Positions 21,764 through 32,515 of a DNA stretch of 64,000 nucleotides are shown one piece after another. Position 1 is the first letter of the stretch. Every line of letters begins with the position of its first letter. The stretch comes from Sphaerulina vaccinii (taxonomy: Eukaryota > Ascomycota > Dothideomycetes > Mycosphaerellales > Mycosphaerellaceae). The notes under the pieces are model-generated. The model worked only from the letters and a program-made list of their open reading frames with translations, had not been told where the DNA came from and did not search any database. The stretch lies in the NCBI GenBank assembly GCA_022570795.1, contig JAKUDP010000007.1, forward strand, positions 434,001-498,000, in the 5' to 3' direction. A program made the position numbers and the translations under genes.

Positions 21764-23065
21764 TGTATCGATAAAGTGATATACAGAACTTCACAATGCA
21801 GGCAGACTGGTTCTTATCAATGAATTGAAAGTGGACGCAGTCGGCTACGGAAGACTTCTATGCCGTGTTTCGGTTGTTGGTTCAATGATATGGTTCGATC
21901 AAGTGTCTGCCAAGACTGGAAAGTGACAAGAGGACGAAGCAGTGGAAAAAGGAGTGGAAGATCCGAGTCTCTTATACCTCAGAGCAATGGCAGCAGATGA
22001 CCGAGAGCAAGACGTTTGCCACGATGTTGTATGGTGTGAAGTCGTTGCTGATCCCGAACAAGGCTCCACAGTATGAGTAAGACAAGGCTATCAACACTTA
22101 ACTCAAAGAAGCCTAGCTTGAAGAGTGGTCTGTGGTCACAAGCATGAGACACCAATGTTTGGACCTTGCAAGTGAGAGAACTTCACTCCAGACGTTCTCC
22201 ATGGCCTCAGCGGAGGCACTCGACCAAGAAGACATTCGCCGCTTCGACGTAGCCTTCATCGATGCTCTCAATGATCGTCAATCGTCTCGAGATGTCGAGC
22301 CATGGTGCCCCATGCTACCAGACGTAAGTTCGAGCCCACATATGGCGACAGCACAGCACTAGACGTCGACGGCTATCATGAAAGCAGAAGAGCTATGTTC
22401 GCAGATTTGGACGAGGAGACTTCTGTCGTCGATATCCTTGATATGGAGGTATAGGTCAAGCTGAAGCGCGGAACAGGACAATGCTATATGAACATTGCAG
22501 CGAATCTGGCAGATTTGAGTAGGCGTAGTATGGACATCTCGCACTACGAGCTGAGAGAGAGAAAGAGTGGAAGTGTATGACTTATATGAATGTCAAAGGG
22601 ATGGACGTGCCTGGACTGCGACCAATATGAGCGTCCTGCGAAAGGAATGGCTAACACCCAACGCCAACTGAGCCCGTCTTCCTCGTCTCCACCTCGGATA
22701 CAACCTTTGATATCAGTGATGCACTCGTCCGCCTCTTCCAGACGAGGCCAGCATGGCCGGGACATATGTCTACTTTCGAGATGGCACCTTATTCGCTTGA
22801 CCTCAAATTGATGAACTGCAAGCGACCAGTGTTTCAGGGCTCTCGCGGACCTCAAATCCATCGACCACGCCTTCTCGGCACCTTCTCGCTGTACAAGAGA
22901 TATATTGAGCCTCGTCACAAAACTTCGAAGCGAGTTGTATAAGTCTATGCTGCCATTTTCCTTCCTGTATAGCACAACAGCCTGATTCGTATCTTCCTTC
23001 CATTCTGCTGTCTTTTTGCTCGTCGCTGGCCGACTGTCCACTCCTTTCCAGCACTTTCTCATGAA
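21764..23065. other. Intergenic with a doubtful small frame
   Basis: There is no well-supported gene. On the plus strand a frame from ATG 22201 encodes 'MASAEALDQEDIRRFDVAF' and about 25 more residues up to a GTAAGT donor at 22324. A downstream frame continues it only with an unusually short (about 39 nt) intron. This could be a small hypothetical gene, but evidence is too weak to call it. Confidence 0.35.
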
Positions 23066-23820
23066 ATGTTCGCTCTAACTTCTGCGCTCTGCTTCTCGAC
23101 AGCAGCCCTAGCATCACCACTTCAAAGGATACACCTCACCACTAAAAGAGACTACGGCTACCAGTTCAGCAATGCCCTCTCCACAGGACCAGTAGCAAAT
23201 GGCACTTTCATTCGCGAGGCGAACACCACTCTGATACTTCCCGACACCAACAGTCCTCAGAGTGGCAACCTCGCTCTCTGGCCAGGCATGGGCACAAGTG
23301 GCGGAGACCTCATTCAAGGACTTGCCATCTCCGTCTCTGATGGATCCTCAGGATGTCCAGAGGAGAGCGGGAAGTGGTGTATAGTTGCGAGTACGCTGGA
23401 GGATACTCAGCAGATGGGAAACTATGTCTCTGCTGATCCTGGAAGCTCTGTTACTTTCCACTGTGAGTACACATGAGCCTTAGGAAAGATGCACTACTGA
23501 GGTGTTCACTAGACAAGTACAACGACTCGACCTCCGAATATGATCAAACAGTCTCGCTTAATGGGACTGTGGTGTCAAGCATCTCCACTTCTTCTGGTGT
23601 CGCTCAAGGTTGGGGCACTGCGATTGAGTGCCAGAGTGCAGCTTGTGGGACTGTACCTGCGCATAAGTATGTTGATACGACTCTGATCATGGACGTTGCG
23701 GATCTGGATTATGATCAGACCAAGGGCACGACTGGTGCCACTGGTGAGATGGTTACTGCTGATGAGGGGAAGACTTGGACAATTGATGAGATTGCTGTAG
23801 AGAGCTATACTTATGTATAG
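23066..23820 (+). CDS. Secreted beta-rich protein, copy 1 of a local pair
   Basis: Exons 23066..23462 and 23513..23820 (GTGAGT/CTAG intron) give 234 residues. A signal peptide (MFALTSALCFSTAALAS) is followed by a possible KR processing site (residues 29-30). The mature part is rich in Thr, Ser and Gly with several N-glycosylation sequons. It contains 'WPGMGTSGGDLIQ', a Cys pair region and 'GWGTAIECQSAACG', and ends in aromatic-rich 'TWTIDEIAVESYTYV'. The pattern suggests an all-beta extracellular fold, possibly concanavalin-A-like or G1-peptidase-like, but I cannot confirm a family. A diverged copy lies on the opposite strand at 41.4-42.3 kb. The start ATG at 23066 overlaps another out-of-frame ATG at 23061. 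Confidence 0.82.
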
Positions 23821-23936
23821 ATTGAGGTCGATGGTGTAGCATATGAGCGGCGTGCTTCTCCAAAGTTGAGGTAGCTGGTAAAGCTGGTTCGTACGCGAAG
23901 CGCGAGAGTGTTCATCAGAACTGCGATGGGTCACCT

Positions 23937-24419
23937 TCAGAACGGACTCGTCCCTCCAAGTACTGCCTCGTGATCAAGCAGAAACCACTTCCCATCAATA
24001 TACTCAAATCGCGAGTTGCCAACGCGCTGACGTTCTGCAGCCCCTCCATCTATGCCGCCCGTAGTCGCACAAGTGGTCCAGATTCTCGCATGCTTCTTGT
24101 CATGATCGATGATAGTCCGAATGTCCACTAAGTACACTCGCAGCTCAGGCCATAGTTGGCGATGTTCTCGAAGCACATCTACGACTTCCCTTTGAGTTAT
24201 GAGCGGTAGCACTCCATCGTGCCGTTGGCCAGCGCGAGGATCATGGAATCTCAAGTCTTGACGGACGTTTTGGAAGAAAGGCGAGTTCGGACCAAAGTCG
24301 CCAGCATTGAAGGCGTGTATGCGGGACTTCTCGATTGACTCTAAATGGAGTCTTATGGCTCGCGTCTCTTGATCTTCGTCTTCGGAGGGAGCTGACGGTG
24401 AGGTGTTCTCGTTGAACAT
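23937..24419 (-). CDS. SnoaL/NTF2-like domain protein
   Basis: A 160-residue single-exon protein. The pattern of an N-terminal helix with 'HAFNAGDF', a central 'DLRFHDPRAG', a 'REVVDVLREHRQLWPELRVYL' segment and a C-terminal strand 'RFEYIDGKWFLLDHEAVLGG' fits the cone-shaped NTF2/SnoaL fold found in many fungal polyketide-related cyclases and small orphan proteins. There is no signal peptide. It converges with the secreted gene at 23.1-23.8 kb (116 bp between stops) and diverges from dim-2. Substrate and pathway are unknown. Confidence 0.72.
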   Translation of the reverse strand: MFNENTSPSAPSEDEDQETRAIRLHLESIEKSRIHAFNAGDFGPNSPFFQNVRQDLRFHDPRAGQRHDGVLPLITQREVVDVLREHRQLWPELRVYLVDIRTIIDHDKKHARIWTTCATTGGIDGGAAERQRVGNSRFEYIDGKWFLLDHEAVLGGTSPF

Positions 24420-25269
24420 TTCTATCGACCCAGAGACTGGCAGGATTTCACTCGAGCATAGGTAGAGTGTTGTCTTGTACGCTGTAGATTATGGTGGTCT
24501 TGCCGAGGGAAGTTGAGTACGCGCGTGCGCGGATCCTGACCTCGTTGAGTAGTCTTCAGCTGGGTTTGCGTGGATCGATGGTGATACTGCGAGGGCATCG
24601 ATGTCACTTTCCGACCACGAACGAAGTCCTATCGCCACGCGTCAATAATAGTAATTTTCAGTGCTCCTCTCCAGGCTACTCCAGGACTTCATCGTGCTTT
24701 AGCGATGGCACTTCGGGCGATGCTGAGAGAGCTGAGGTCTCCCTTGTGAGTCACGAGCAGCTGGGAGGAGCTGTTCCAAGGATGCGAATAAGACCCAAGG
24801 TAAGGCTATGTCGTCGATGGATGATGGTGATGAGGACGAGATTGAACAGCGCATCATCATGTGAGCCCGCGTTTTAGCGTGATTCTGCAGCAGTTCCTTG
24901 CATTGTTCGAACCTCTTCGTCCTCCTCTTCACCTTCACATAACTTATCTCCCGCATCGAAGACCTTCAGAGTGGCCACCGCTCTCTGATCTCTCATGTTT
25001 CTGTAGTCTCATGGAACTTGACGATGGAAGTCGTATGCAGGCAGCAGAGGCAAGAGCGAAGGTTCAGCATGGCCTCGAAAGTGGATGGCTGGGATGGCTC
25101 CGCACGCGAGCATCGCAACCTCACTTCACACCGCACAGCGCAAACGTCCTCTCACTGACTAAGTGGCGAGGACGCGAGGCTTTGAGCTAAGACTATTGAT
25201 ATGTAACACATAGGATGTACCGAAAGCACAACCGCGACTTCGACATCACGAACCGTACGCGTTGTCGAC
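24420..25269. other. Divergent promoter region of the SnoaL-like gene and dim-2
   Basis: 850 bp between two divergent start codons, expected to hold both promoters. Open frames here are short and unconvincing. Confidence 0.6.
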
Positions 25270-28200
25270 ATGGAACGCGAACTTCGAACTCGACCGCTCG
25301 AAGGTCATTATGACCTTGAGGCCACGACATGGACACCGGTGATGCAGACTTCAACGTACGCCAACTTGAACTATGCTCGCAGAGAGCAACGACCGTCCTT
25401 CGACCAGGCATTTGATCGAAACATAGAACAACGACAGTCACATATTCAAGTACGTGACCAAGATGAAGAGGACGAGCTCGCGCTTGCCATGCCAGAGCGA
25501 AACGCGAAGAGGCGGAGAGTCAGCAATAAAGTAGCAGAGCGGACCGTCAGTCTGACTATCGCGAAGGGCATCGCCACGCCTGTCACTTCGGAAGCGGAGG
25601 TAGTCAGCGAGTCGTCCATGAGCCGTCGATCTCGCCCGAGGAGGTCAACGTTGACAGTATATGAGGACACGCTTGATTTGCAGTCAGAGGCGACTCCCAG
25701 TAGCGACTATGAAGGACAAGATTGGCCGCTTCGTCAGAATCGAAAAGGTTACCGCATAGTTAGCAGAGAAGAGGCTGCACGGATCGAGTCGCGTGCACTG
25801 TCGGTGCTTTCTGTGAGCCCAGCATACCCAAAGTCCGCTTACCTTGTTGGCTCTGGATCTGGAAGTGATCTGTCTGCAGTCTCGGAAAATACTGCATTGG
25901 CAGATCTATACTCAGATCTTCAAGCAGCTAGCAAGCTAGAAACAGACCTGCTACCAATTGCACTGGACGACTTCGCGATATACAGGCCAGAATCATCCTC
26001 GCGACCGCTGGACTTGGTCACACTTAACAAACTGCGTGCCGATGGAAGTCCCGAGTTCTGCTTCGATGGCGTGCTGTCGTTCGGAGGCAAGCATCATCGT
26101 GTGCAGGGAGTTCCATTCACCATACTTAGCATTGACGGCTATGGTGAATCTGGAAGCGCTGATGTAACTGGCCGCATTTACATACAATCGCGCACTGCTC
26201 AGAAGCATGACATCTGGTATCAGCTGAGATCACCCGCATCCGAGTATGTTCGTTTCCACAAGGAGTTCGTCTGGCTAGCATCGTTCACAAGACACTTCGC
26301 GAATTACCTTATGCATCACAAGAATGTCACTCTTATGCACTTCCGGCGAAGGTTTGTAGATTGGTTGCATCAAAGTTATGACCCGGACGATGCGTTCCAT
26401 GCGTGGTTGAAGGAGTGTGGACTTCGAGACTTTCGGGATACCGTGGCCATGAACATTCGTTACATTCGCGAAGAATGCTACAACATCGATGACGAGGAAA
26501 CTGGTCTGCTCCAACATCCCATCTGGGGCGAGGTCGACCCACTTCGATTGACGGCGATTCCTAAACAGCCCAGTCATGCGCAGCGAACAGTTGTCACACC
26601 GTACGCGATGCGATGCTTCGAGAACATGTACTTCGCGGACCAACTCGATATGCATGAAGTCACAGATGAGATCACGGCAGCCAGCATCGATAAACGCAAG
26701 CTAGATCTCAAGCTCACGCCTCGAAGCATCGGAACTACAAGATATGCGAGTCTCTTCGAGCCACCGGCCTCATCTGGTGCTACGCTCGACATAGACTCCG
26801 GCGACGTTGTGAGCGTTCAAGCTGATGAGGGTTCGCTCTGGGGTACGGGCCCTTGGTATGCGTATGTTCAGGCGATCAGGAGAGCTGACGAAGATAACAC
26901 TGTCCTCGATATCATCTGGCTGTACACACCTAAGAACACAACGATGGCGAACGTCTACTACCCCTTCGCAAACGAGCTGTTTTTCAGCGACCACTGCGAA
27001 TGTGGGAAGGACGCGATCAATCTCGATAGTGTGATCAGCAAGATACACGTCTCCTGGTTCCCACCAGACCCGCAAAAGGAAAAGGGCTTCTTCGTGCGCC
27101 AGAAATTCCGCACTGTCGATGGGAGCGACTCCTACGACTTCGTGAGCCTCAAGAGATCTGACTACAGATGTCAATGTGGTATCGTAACATCAGAATACGA
27201 CCACTGCTTGAGCGAGTACAGTGTTGGCGACACGGTACTTGTGAGAGAGCGCGATCCCAGATCGGAAGACGATCACCTTGAACCAGCTCAGATTGTTCAC
27301 TTCGACCACGATAAGCGGCAAATACAGGTTCGTCGTCTTGCGCGAACAGCGAAGACGGATCCTCATGCACGTCCAAACGAGCTCAGTCTCACAACCGACC
27401 TGCTACAGAAAGGGCCGACCAAGATTGTTCGCAAGTGTCATGTTCGTTTCTTCAGTCATCAGGCCATTCAGCAAGGCTGTGTACCTATTCCCTACGATCG
27501 TGATGGCGCTGGCGACTTCTTCTACATTGATGCGGATAACGGTGCATCTGATGAACTTCCACCATTGAGACAAGGATGGAATCCTGCACAGAGTGTTTCA
27601 AAGCCGAAGTTGATGGGCATGGGCATTTTCTGCGGCGGCGGAACATTTGATCGTGGTCTGGAAGAAGGAGGAGCCGTTGACTTTCGCTTCGCAGTTGACT
27701 GGGCTACCCACGCCCTGCATAGCCACCGCGCGAACGTCCCGCACCCAGCACGCGTCAAGTACTTCCTCGGATCAGTCAATGACTTGCTCGCGAGAGCTTT
27801 CAGAGGGGACTTTGGCGACTGCATTGCCAAAATTGGCGAAGTACTGTTCATTTCAGCTGGCTCTCCATGTCCTGGCTTCTCGAAGATGCAAAGAGACAAG
27901 TATAGTGAGCAGTCGAAGAGAAATGCCTCAATGGTGGCATCTGTAGTCTCCTACGTCGACTTCTACAATCCCGAATATCTCATCTTGGAGAATGTCATAA
28001 CCATGACAGCGCCGATGGGTGCCAACAAAGACCAGCACGTGTTTGCACAAATCATTGCGGCTTTGGTAGGACTTGGCTATCAGGTATCGCAACAGCTCAT
28101 TGAGTCATGGTCGTACGGTAGTCCTCAACGCCGACCACGATTATTCATCATCGCTACAGCACCAAGTCTGGAGCCTCTGAAGTCGCCGCCGCACAGCCAT

Positions 28201-29322
28201 GGTCACCCGCATGATCTGCCAATCCGCAATCGCAGTCTTGGAACAGCAGCAAACGGGAAGAAATTCGCTTGTCGGCGAGATGACTGCACGCCATTCAGGT
28301 GTAACACTGCTGCAAAATCCACTAAAGACCTCCCTAATATCACCGATGCTCAAGTCGGGCTATGTGCGCGATTCCCAGATCATGTCACAGCAAGCGCGAG
28401 AGGCTCCCACTCGAATGAGACCAGGAACCGAATAGCGATGATACCAAAGAGACCACGTGGAGCGACTATGTTCCAAGCAGCGGAAATGGGTGCTTTGCGA
28501 GGAGAGCCTTTGCAGTTCTTCCAGAACTCAAGCACACTCAAACGACTCAAGAACAGCAAGACTTACTCACGCGTATTCCCCGATGGACTGTTTCAAACTG
28601 TCCTGACAGCCTTCTCGATTGGATGTGCTATGGAGGGTCGAACAATACACTGGGAGCAAAACCGTGAGCTTACAGCGCGGGAAGCAAGAAGGGCCCAAGG
28701 CTACCTCGACCACGAAGTGCTTGTTGGCGACGCTAGACAGCGACTCAAGATCGTTGGAAACAGTGTTGATCGCAGGAGTGCACTTGTGCTCGGGCTTGCA
28801 CTGCGCGATTCTTGGTTCGGCGAGTCGAGGAATGATAACCAGCCACCAACTCCAGCAACAATACTGGAACAGACCCAGGATGACATTGATCTGTTTCCAG
28901 CTGACTCCACGTCAGATGCTACGCCTGATACCATCGAAGACGCCGATTCGATGATGGACGGGACGGCTGTAGCGCCAGCATTGCAGTCATTGGTAATTGA
29001 TCTGGAACAAGACGACTCCGAATCAGACGCTGTAACGACTGATAACATCGAAGACAACAATGCGAGGGTGGATGAGACTGCCGTAGCGCCAGCATCACAG
29101 TCATTGGTAATTGATCTCGATTCAGAGGACTCGATATCCGAGGACGCTTTCCTTAACAACAACGATGTGGTACCGGACGATGCACAGGTCGGCCCTAGGA
29201 CGCCCGAAAGGACGGCCACCGACAACAGGAGCGTCAAGATGGCGCTGATTATCACGCCTGAGGATATCAAAGCCATTCGAATTCAAGGCTTTAGGCATAT
29301 TAGGAGACTTCTAGGTGACTGA
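25270..29322 (+). CDS. dim-2: DIM-2-type DNA (cytosine-5) methyltransferase
   Basis: A 1350-residue uninterrupted frame. Two BAH-like regions (about residues 510-610 and 645-735) precede the catalytic domain. Motif I is 'CGGGTFDRGLEEGG' near residue 788. Motif IV is 'SAGSPCPGFSK' near 863, with the nucleophilic Cys in PC. Motif VI is 'ENV' near 907, motif VIII 'SPQRRPRLF' near 951 and motif X 'GNSVDRRSA' near 1163. This order and the BAH domains match fungal DIM-2, the enzyme that maintains DNA methylation at repeats, guided by HP1/H3K9me3. All catalytic motifs look intact. The acidic C-terminal tail carries a tandem duplication (separate entry). It is not a RID-type enzyme, which lacks BAH domains. 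Confidence 0.92.
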   Translation: MERELRTRPLEGHYDLEATTWTPVMQTSTYANLNYARREQRPSFDQAFDRNIEQRQSHIQVRDQDEEDELALAMPERNAKRRRVSNKVAERTVSLTIAKGIATPVTSEAEVVSESSMSRRSRPRRSTLTVYEDTLDLQSEATPSSDYEGQDWPLRQNRKGYRIVSREEAARIESRALSVLSVSPAYPKSAYLVGSGSGSDLSAVSENTALADLYSDLQAASKLETDLLPIALDDFAIYRPESSSRPLDLVTLNKLRADGSPEFCFDGVLSFGGKHHRVQGVPFTILSIDGYGESGSADVTGRIYIQSRTAQKHDIWYQLRSPASEYVRFHKEFVWLASFTRHFANYLMHHKNVTLMHFRRRFVDWLHQSYDPDDAFHAWLKECGLRDFRDTVAMNIRYIREECYNIDDEETGLLQHPIWGEVDPLRLTAIPKQPSHAQRTVVTPYAMRCFENMYFADQLDMHEVTDEITAASIDKRKLDLKLTPRSIGTTRYASLFEPPASSGATLDIDSGDVVSVQADEGSLWGTGPWYAYVQAIRRADEDNTVLDIIWLYTPKNTTMANVYYPFANELFFSDHCECGKDAINLDSVISKIHVSWFPPDPQKEKGFFVRQKFRTVDGSDSYDFVSLKRSDYRCQCGIVTSEYDHCLSEYSVGDTVLVRERDPRSEDDHLEPAQIVHFDHDKRQIQVRRLARTAKTDPHARPNELSLTTDLLQKGPTKIVRKCHVRFFSHQAIQQGCVPIPYDRDGAGDFFYIDADNGASDELPPLRQGWNPAQSVSKPKLMGMGIFCGGGTFDRGLEEGGAVDFRFAVDWATHALHSHRANVPHPARVKYFLGSVNDLLARAFRGDFGDCIAKIGEVLFISAGSPCPGFSKMQRDKYSEQSKRNASMVASVVSYVDFYNPEYLILENVITMTAPMGANKDQHVFAQIIAALVGLGYQVSQQLIESWSYGSPQRRPRLFIIATAPSLEPLKSPPHSHGHPHDLPIRNRSLGTAANGKKFACRRDDCTPFRCNTAAKSTKDLPNITDAQVGLCARFPDHVTASARGSHSNETRNRIAMIPKRPRGATMFQAAEMGALRGEPLQFFQNSSTLKRLKNSKTYSRVFPDGLFQTVLTAFSIGCAMEGRTIHWEQNRELTAREARRAQGYLDHEVLVGDARQRLKIVGNSVDRRSALVLGLALRDSWFGESRNDNQPPTPATILEQTQDDIDLFPADSTSDATPDTIEDADSMMDGTAVAPALQSLVIDLEQDDSESDAVTTDNIEDNNARVDETAVAPASQSLVIDLDSEDSISEDAFLNNNDVVPDDAQVGPRTPERTATDNRSVKMALIITPEDIKAIRIQGFRHIRRLLGD
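28967..29119 (+). repeat. Two-copy tandem repeat in the dim-2 C-terminal tail
   Basis: Near-identical DNA segments of about 39 bp begin near 28967 and 29081. They encode 'AVAPALQSLVIDLE' and 'AVAPASQSLVIDLD', about 38 codons apart and each followed by an acidic Asp/Glu/Ser stretch. 'SLVIDL' followed by acidic residues resembles a SUMO-interacting motif, which is inference. Confidence 0.8.
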
Positions 29323-29645
29323 AGCAGCAATGAGGACCAGCGAATTCTGAAATACTCCAAAGAGTCTTTTGTCCGGCCGATGACCCTGCCTCGATCGCAC
29401 CGCTGTTGATGTGCTGCATCCCTAGCTCCCGATTTCTTTGTACTACTGACTTAGCTTCTGGCTTTGTGTAGGTCTGATCATTCTCTTTACTCCGACTTCA
29501 AATTGACCGGATCCGGCGATCTTGTTGACGAGCATCCAGCTCATTGTTTGACACAAATGAAAGTGCAACTCTCCTGTAGTCTGGATGCCATATCTTTCCC
29601 CTCCATCTCAAGACACATAATATACTACAAGTGGGACTCGCGACC
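29323..29645. other. Intergenic between dim-2 and the proline-rich gene
   Basis: 3' flank of dim-2 and promoter of the next plus-strand gene. No feature was recognised. Confidence 0.6.
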
Positions 29646-31015
29646 ATGGAGTCTCCGCCGGATTCTTTACTCCCTGAGGCTTCTCCTGCTAGGACACCAC
29701 CGCCAGATGAAGCTTTCGACGATCCTGACTTCGATCTAAACTCTCTTGAATATATAGGTTCGACTCCATCCGTCAATGCTTCTCCTGCCAGTGCGCCATC
29801 GTTAGACGATGCTCCCATCTACTCTCCAGATGCTATGCAGGGCGTACAAGTCGATCTTGATGTCGCCCCGTCAAGCCCATATCGGCCACGAGTTCCATCA
29901 TACAATGCCTTCGCAGCACGAGATGGCCCACCAAACTTTGAAACTTTCTTGATGCGCACTGGTTTCTATACGCGTCAAGCGGTAAGACAGGGCGTAGCGC
30001 AGGCTCTGGGATCCCGAACGCCCGACTCATCCTCTCCAGGAACACCGCCGTCGGGAACACCACCCAGTTGGTGGCATTGGTGGTCGCGGAGGCGACAGAC
30101 GCCTCCTCCACAATCGCCTCAAAGACACACTATCTATACACCGCAAGGCACAGCGATGCAGGCTGACGATGCTGATGTACCTGAGTATCTACAAGCAATC
30201 GATGACTACCACAGACGATATGGCCCACAGGATGCTCGTCCTCGTTTCAATCTAGGTACAACGTCTACAGACTCGTCAAGCTCTCCAGTTGTTGCAGTAC
30301 CATCCAATGCAATACCATCGAATATACCGTACGATGATCCTTTCGGTGACGACAGTAATGCAATATCGGACACTGGCTCGTTCGCTCTGAACATCAGATC
30401 GACTCCGAATGCTGGTTCCAGATTTAGAATGAGACAGACGAGGCGCATGGGTGGTGCTCGATTTGCATTCAGACACAGGACCGGTAGTCCACGCATGACG
30501 GAAGTTGCAGCACGAGCAGAGAGGCAGCGTCAATTAGATGAGGCAGCAAGGCCTCGTCTTGGAGATGATGTGGCACAAACAACCGAACAACGAGAACAGC
30601 CTCCTTTAGCACTGAGTCCAGTTACTGGCGCTGATCGCGTCGCACTTCTTCCACCAGGCGTGAACGGCTGGCCAACTCGAGCTGGTCCAGCGGGTCGTGC
30701 TTTCAATTTTGGTACATTGATGGAAGTCGAAGTTGAAGTGAATACTCGCCCGTGGGCAAGATATGCTGCTCAAGGTGGTGCGACGCCGAGATTTGGAGGT
30801 GCACGACCTGCGAGACCGCCGCGAGCGAGGCCAAGCACAACTCCATCTCCTTCAGCTCCAGCCCCAGCTCCGACTACAACAGGATCTCCGACCGAGCGAC
30901 GAGTGAGGTATGTATAAGAGAATCTATCGTCATCGAAGTGCATGAGCTAATAATCTTCGTCAATAGAAGATCGAGAGTGCAGAGAGATTCTTCGCAAACT
31001 CCGCGAAGGTCCTAA
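29646..31015 (+). CDS. Proline/serine-rich protein of unknown function
   Basis: Exons 29646..30907 and 30967..31015 (GTATGT donor, GCTAAT-like branch, CAATAG acceptor) give 436 residues. The last exon adds a short basic tail (RSRVQRDSSQTPRRS). The start is the ATG at 29646 (MESPPDSLLPEAS). The sequence is dominated by Pro, Ser, Thr, Ala and Arg and is probably disordered, with one aromatic patch 'PSWWHWWSRRR' near residue 147. No domain, signal peptide or membrane helix is visible. Similar low-complexity proteins occur widely in Dothideomycetes without known function. The coding call rests on frame length and the clean terminal intron. Confidence 0.68.
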
Positions 31016-31309
31016 GACAGATCTGGATGTTGTTAGTTTCTGGATCGCATAAATCTCCTGCGAGGACTACATTGATAATGGCGGAGGTAGAATGTAAGTA
31101 AGGAAGATATTTATACAAATCGCACAGGTCTATGACGGGACAGGAAATCATTATGAAGTCTGTTAAACATCTTTCAGAGAACTATACAATTGGGTATCGA
31201 ATACATATCACATCATCATCCAACTCAAAGAAACCCCGCGAGCACCATCGCTCAATATCAAAACTCCATCGCTTATAGCGCATTCGCCGAATCCATCAAA
31301 GCCAATCCT

Positions 31310-31594
31310 CTAAAAAGCGTAGTACTGCCCAGTCTTGTGCTGTCTGTGTGCTGGGCGGGTCTGCTGTTGTGTTGTTGCAGCAAAGTCGGCAGTCGCTGTT
31401 GTGTCGCGTGCCTCGCGCGTTGGTGATGCTTGGCGCGATGCTTGCACTGAGTTGTTGACAGAGTTGTTTCGTGTGGCTGTTGGCGTGTTCCCTCTTGACT
31501 TCATGCCGGCGAAGATGTGGGAGATTTGTTCGCCGAGCTTGGCACCTGGGAGGTCTTCGACCTTGCGGTAGACTTGGTGTGATGTGGAAGGCAT
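31310..31594 (-). CDS. Small hypothetical protein, 94 residues
   Basis: A single exon starting MPSTSHQVYRKVEDLPGA. The N-terminal 40 residues ('KLGEQISHIFAGMKSRG') could form one amphipathic helix. The rest is Thr/Ala/Gln/Arg-rich and ends 'KTGQYYAF'. There is no signal peptide. The upstream DNA (31600-31690) is a GT-rich, TGTGATG-like simple sequence. The family is not recognised. The coding call rests on composition and on an ordinary start context. Confidence 0.45.
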   Translation of the reverse strand: MPSTSHQVYRKVEDLPGAKLGEQISHIFAGMKSRGNTPTATRNNSVNNSVQASRQASPTREARDTTATADFAATTQQQTRPAHRQHKTGQYYAF

Positions 31595-31737
31595 TGTTGT
31601 GACTGTGTGTCGTTGTTCTTGGTTGGTTTGGTTGAAGTAGTGTTGTGTTGTGATGTGATGTGGTTGTGATTGTTGTGCTGGCTTGTCTTGCTGTGTTGTG
31701 CGGATGATGAGAAAGACCAATCTTTGCGACCTGACAC

Positions 31738-32370
31738 TCACATTATATCCTCTTCTCTACAATACCGATACCAACAACAATCCTCGGCATCATAGACATA
31801 CCCGAGGGGATCAATGTCCCAACAATGTCTGCCTGGTCGGATACCAATATCGAATTGACGCCGACTCCAGGCATCGCAATTCCCATCCACGAAAATGTCA
31901 GCGAATGGTGTTGCCTGAACGCCACACACGTCGGGAAAGGGTGTCGATGTGCAGCCAAATTTTCGCTCACCGCCACTACCGAGGTCGAGAAAGCTCGGCA
32001 CATTGACACGAGCACAGCACGCTTTTGGCTAGCGACTTGCTTGAAATGGTGTAGCCAGGTCCCAACTACTATTTCCGGGAGCTTAATCGTGAGGCTGAAA
32101 GTCCATGTGGTTGCCATCGGCAGAGGACGGGCTTGAAGGAGCAAAAAGGACTTGTTGGGCAGATCAACTGCATGTCGTCCGAATTGAAGCCGAAGTGAAC
32201 TTCCTGATCTGGAAGCAACACAGATGTCGGTGTGACAAGCACCGTTCGCCGCTGGTTTCAGTGCTGATGTCTATGAGTTCATAGCCTCGGGTATCACGAT
32301 ACCATCTTACGGCCGTGGCAAGCGATATGACAGTCGCTGATATGGCGTGATGAAAACCTCTCTGAAGCAT
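31738..32370 (-). CDS. Possible Cys-rich secreted protein, exon model tentative
   Basis: Exon 1 (32311..32370) encodes a 20-residue signal-peptide-like start, 'MLQRGFHHAISATVISLATA', ending exactly at a GTAAG donor. The last exon, ending at 31738, encodes a convincing Cys/Trp/Tyr-rich tail with 'GNCDAW', 'GRHCWDIDPLGYVYD' and 'DCCWYRYC'. The middle can be read in two ways. A GTAGTT/GCTAG intron of about 41 nt would keep two further cysteines. Alternatively, a stronger GTGAGC/GTTCAG intron of 55 nt would skip them. Both are phase-consistent. The product would be a secreted protein of about 150-190 residues. It lies 145 bp downstream of the molybdopterin gene on the same strand. Family unknown. 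Confidence 0.4.
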
Positions 32371-32515
32371 AGAGAATCGCCAGACTGCGAGATGCAGCCT
32401 ACGTCCACTTGTTCGCAGTCGTTCGATGTCTGCGCATCCTGCTCTGGACGGTCGTGAGGTTATCATGCGTACGACAACCAGCCATTTCATCGAAGTCGCT
32501 CGATATGCTGAGACC

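Noticed and set aside
28701..29276. 191-codon minus-strand frame opposite the dim-2 tail
   Set aside because: Ser-rich antisense shadow of the acidic duplicated tail.
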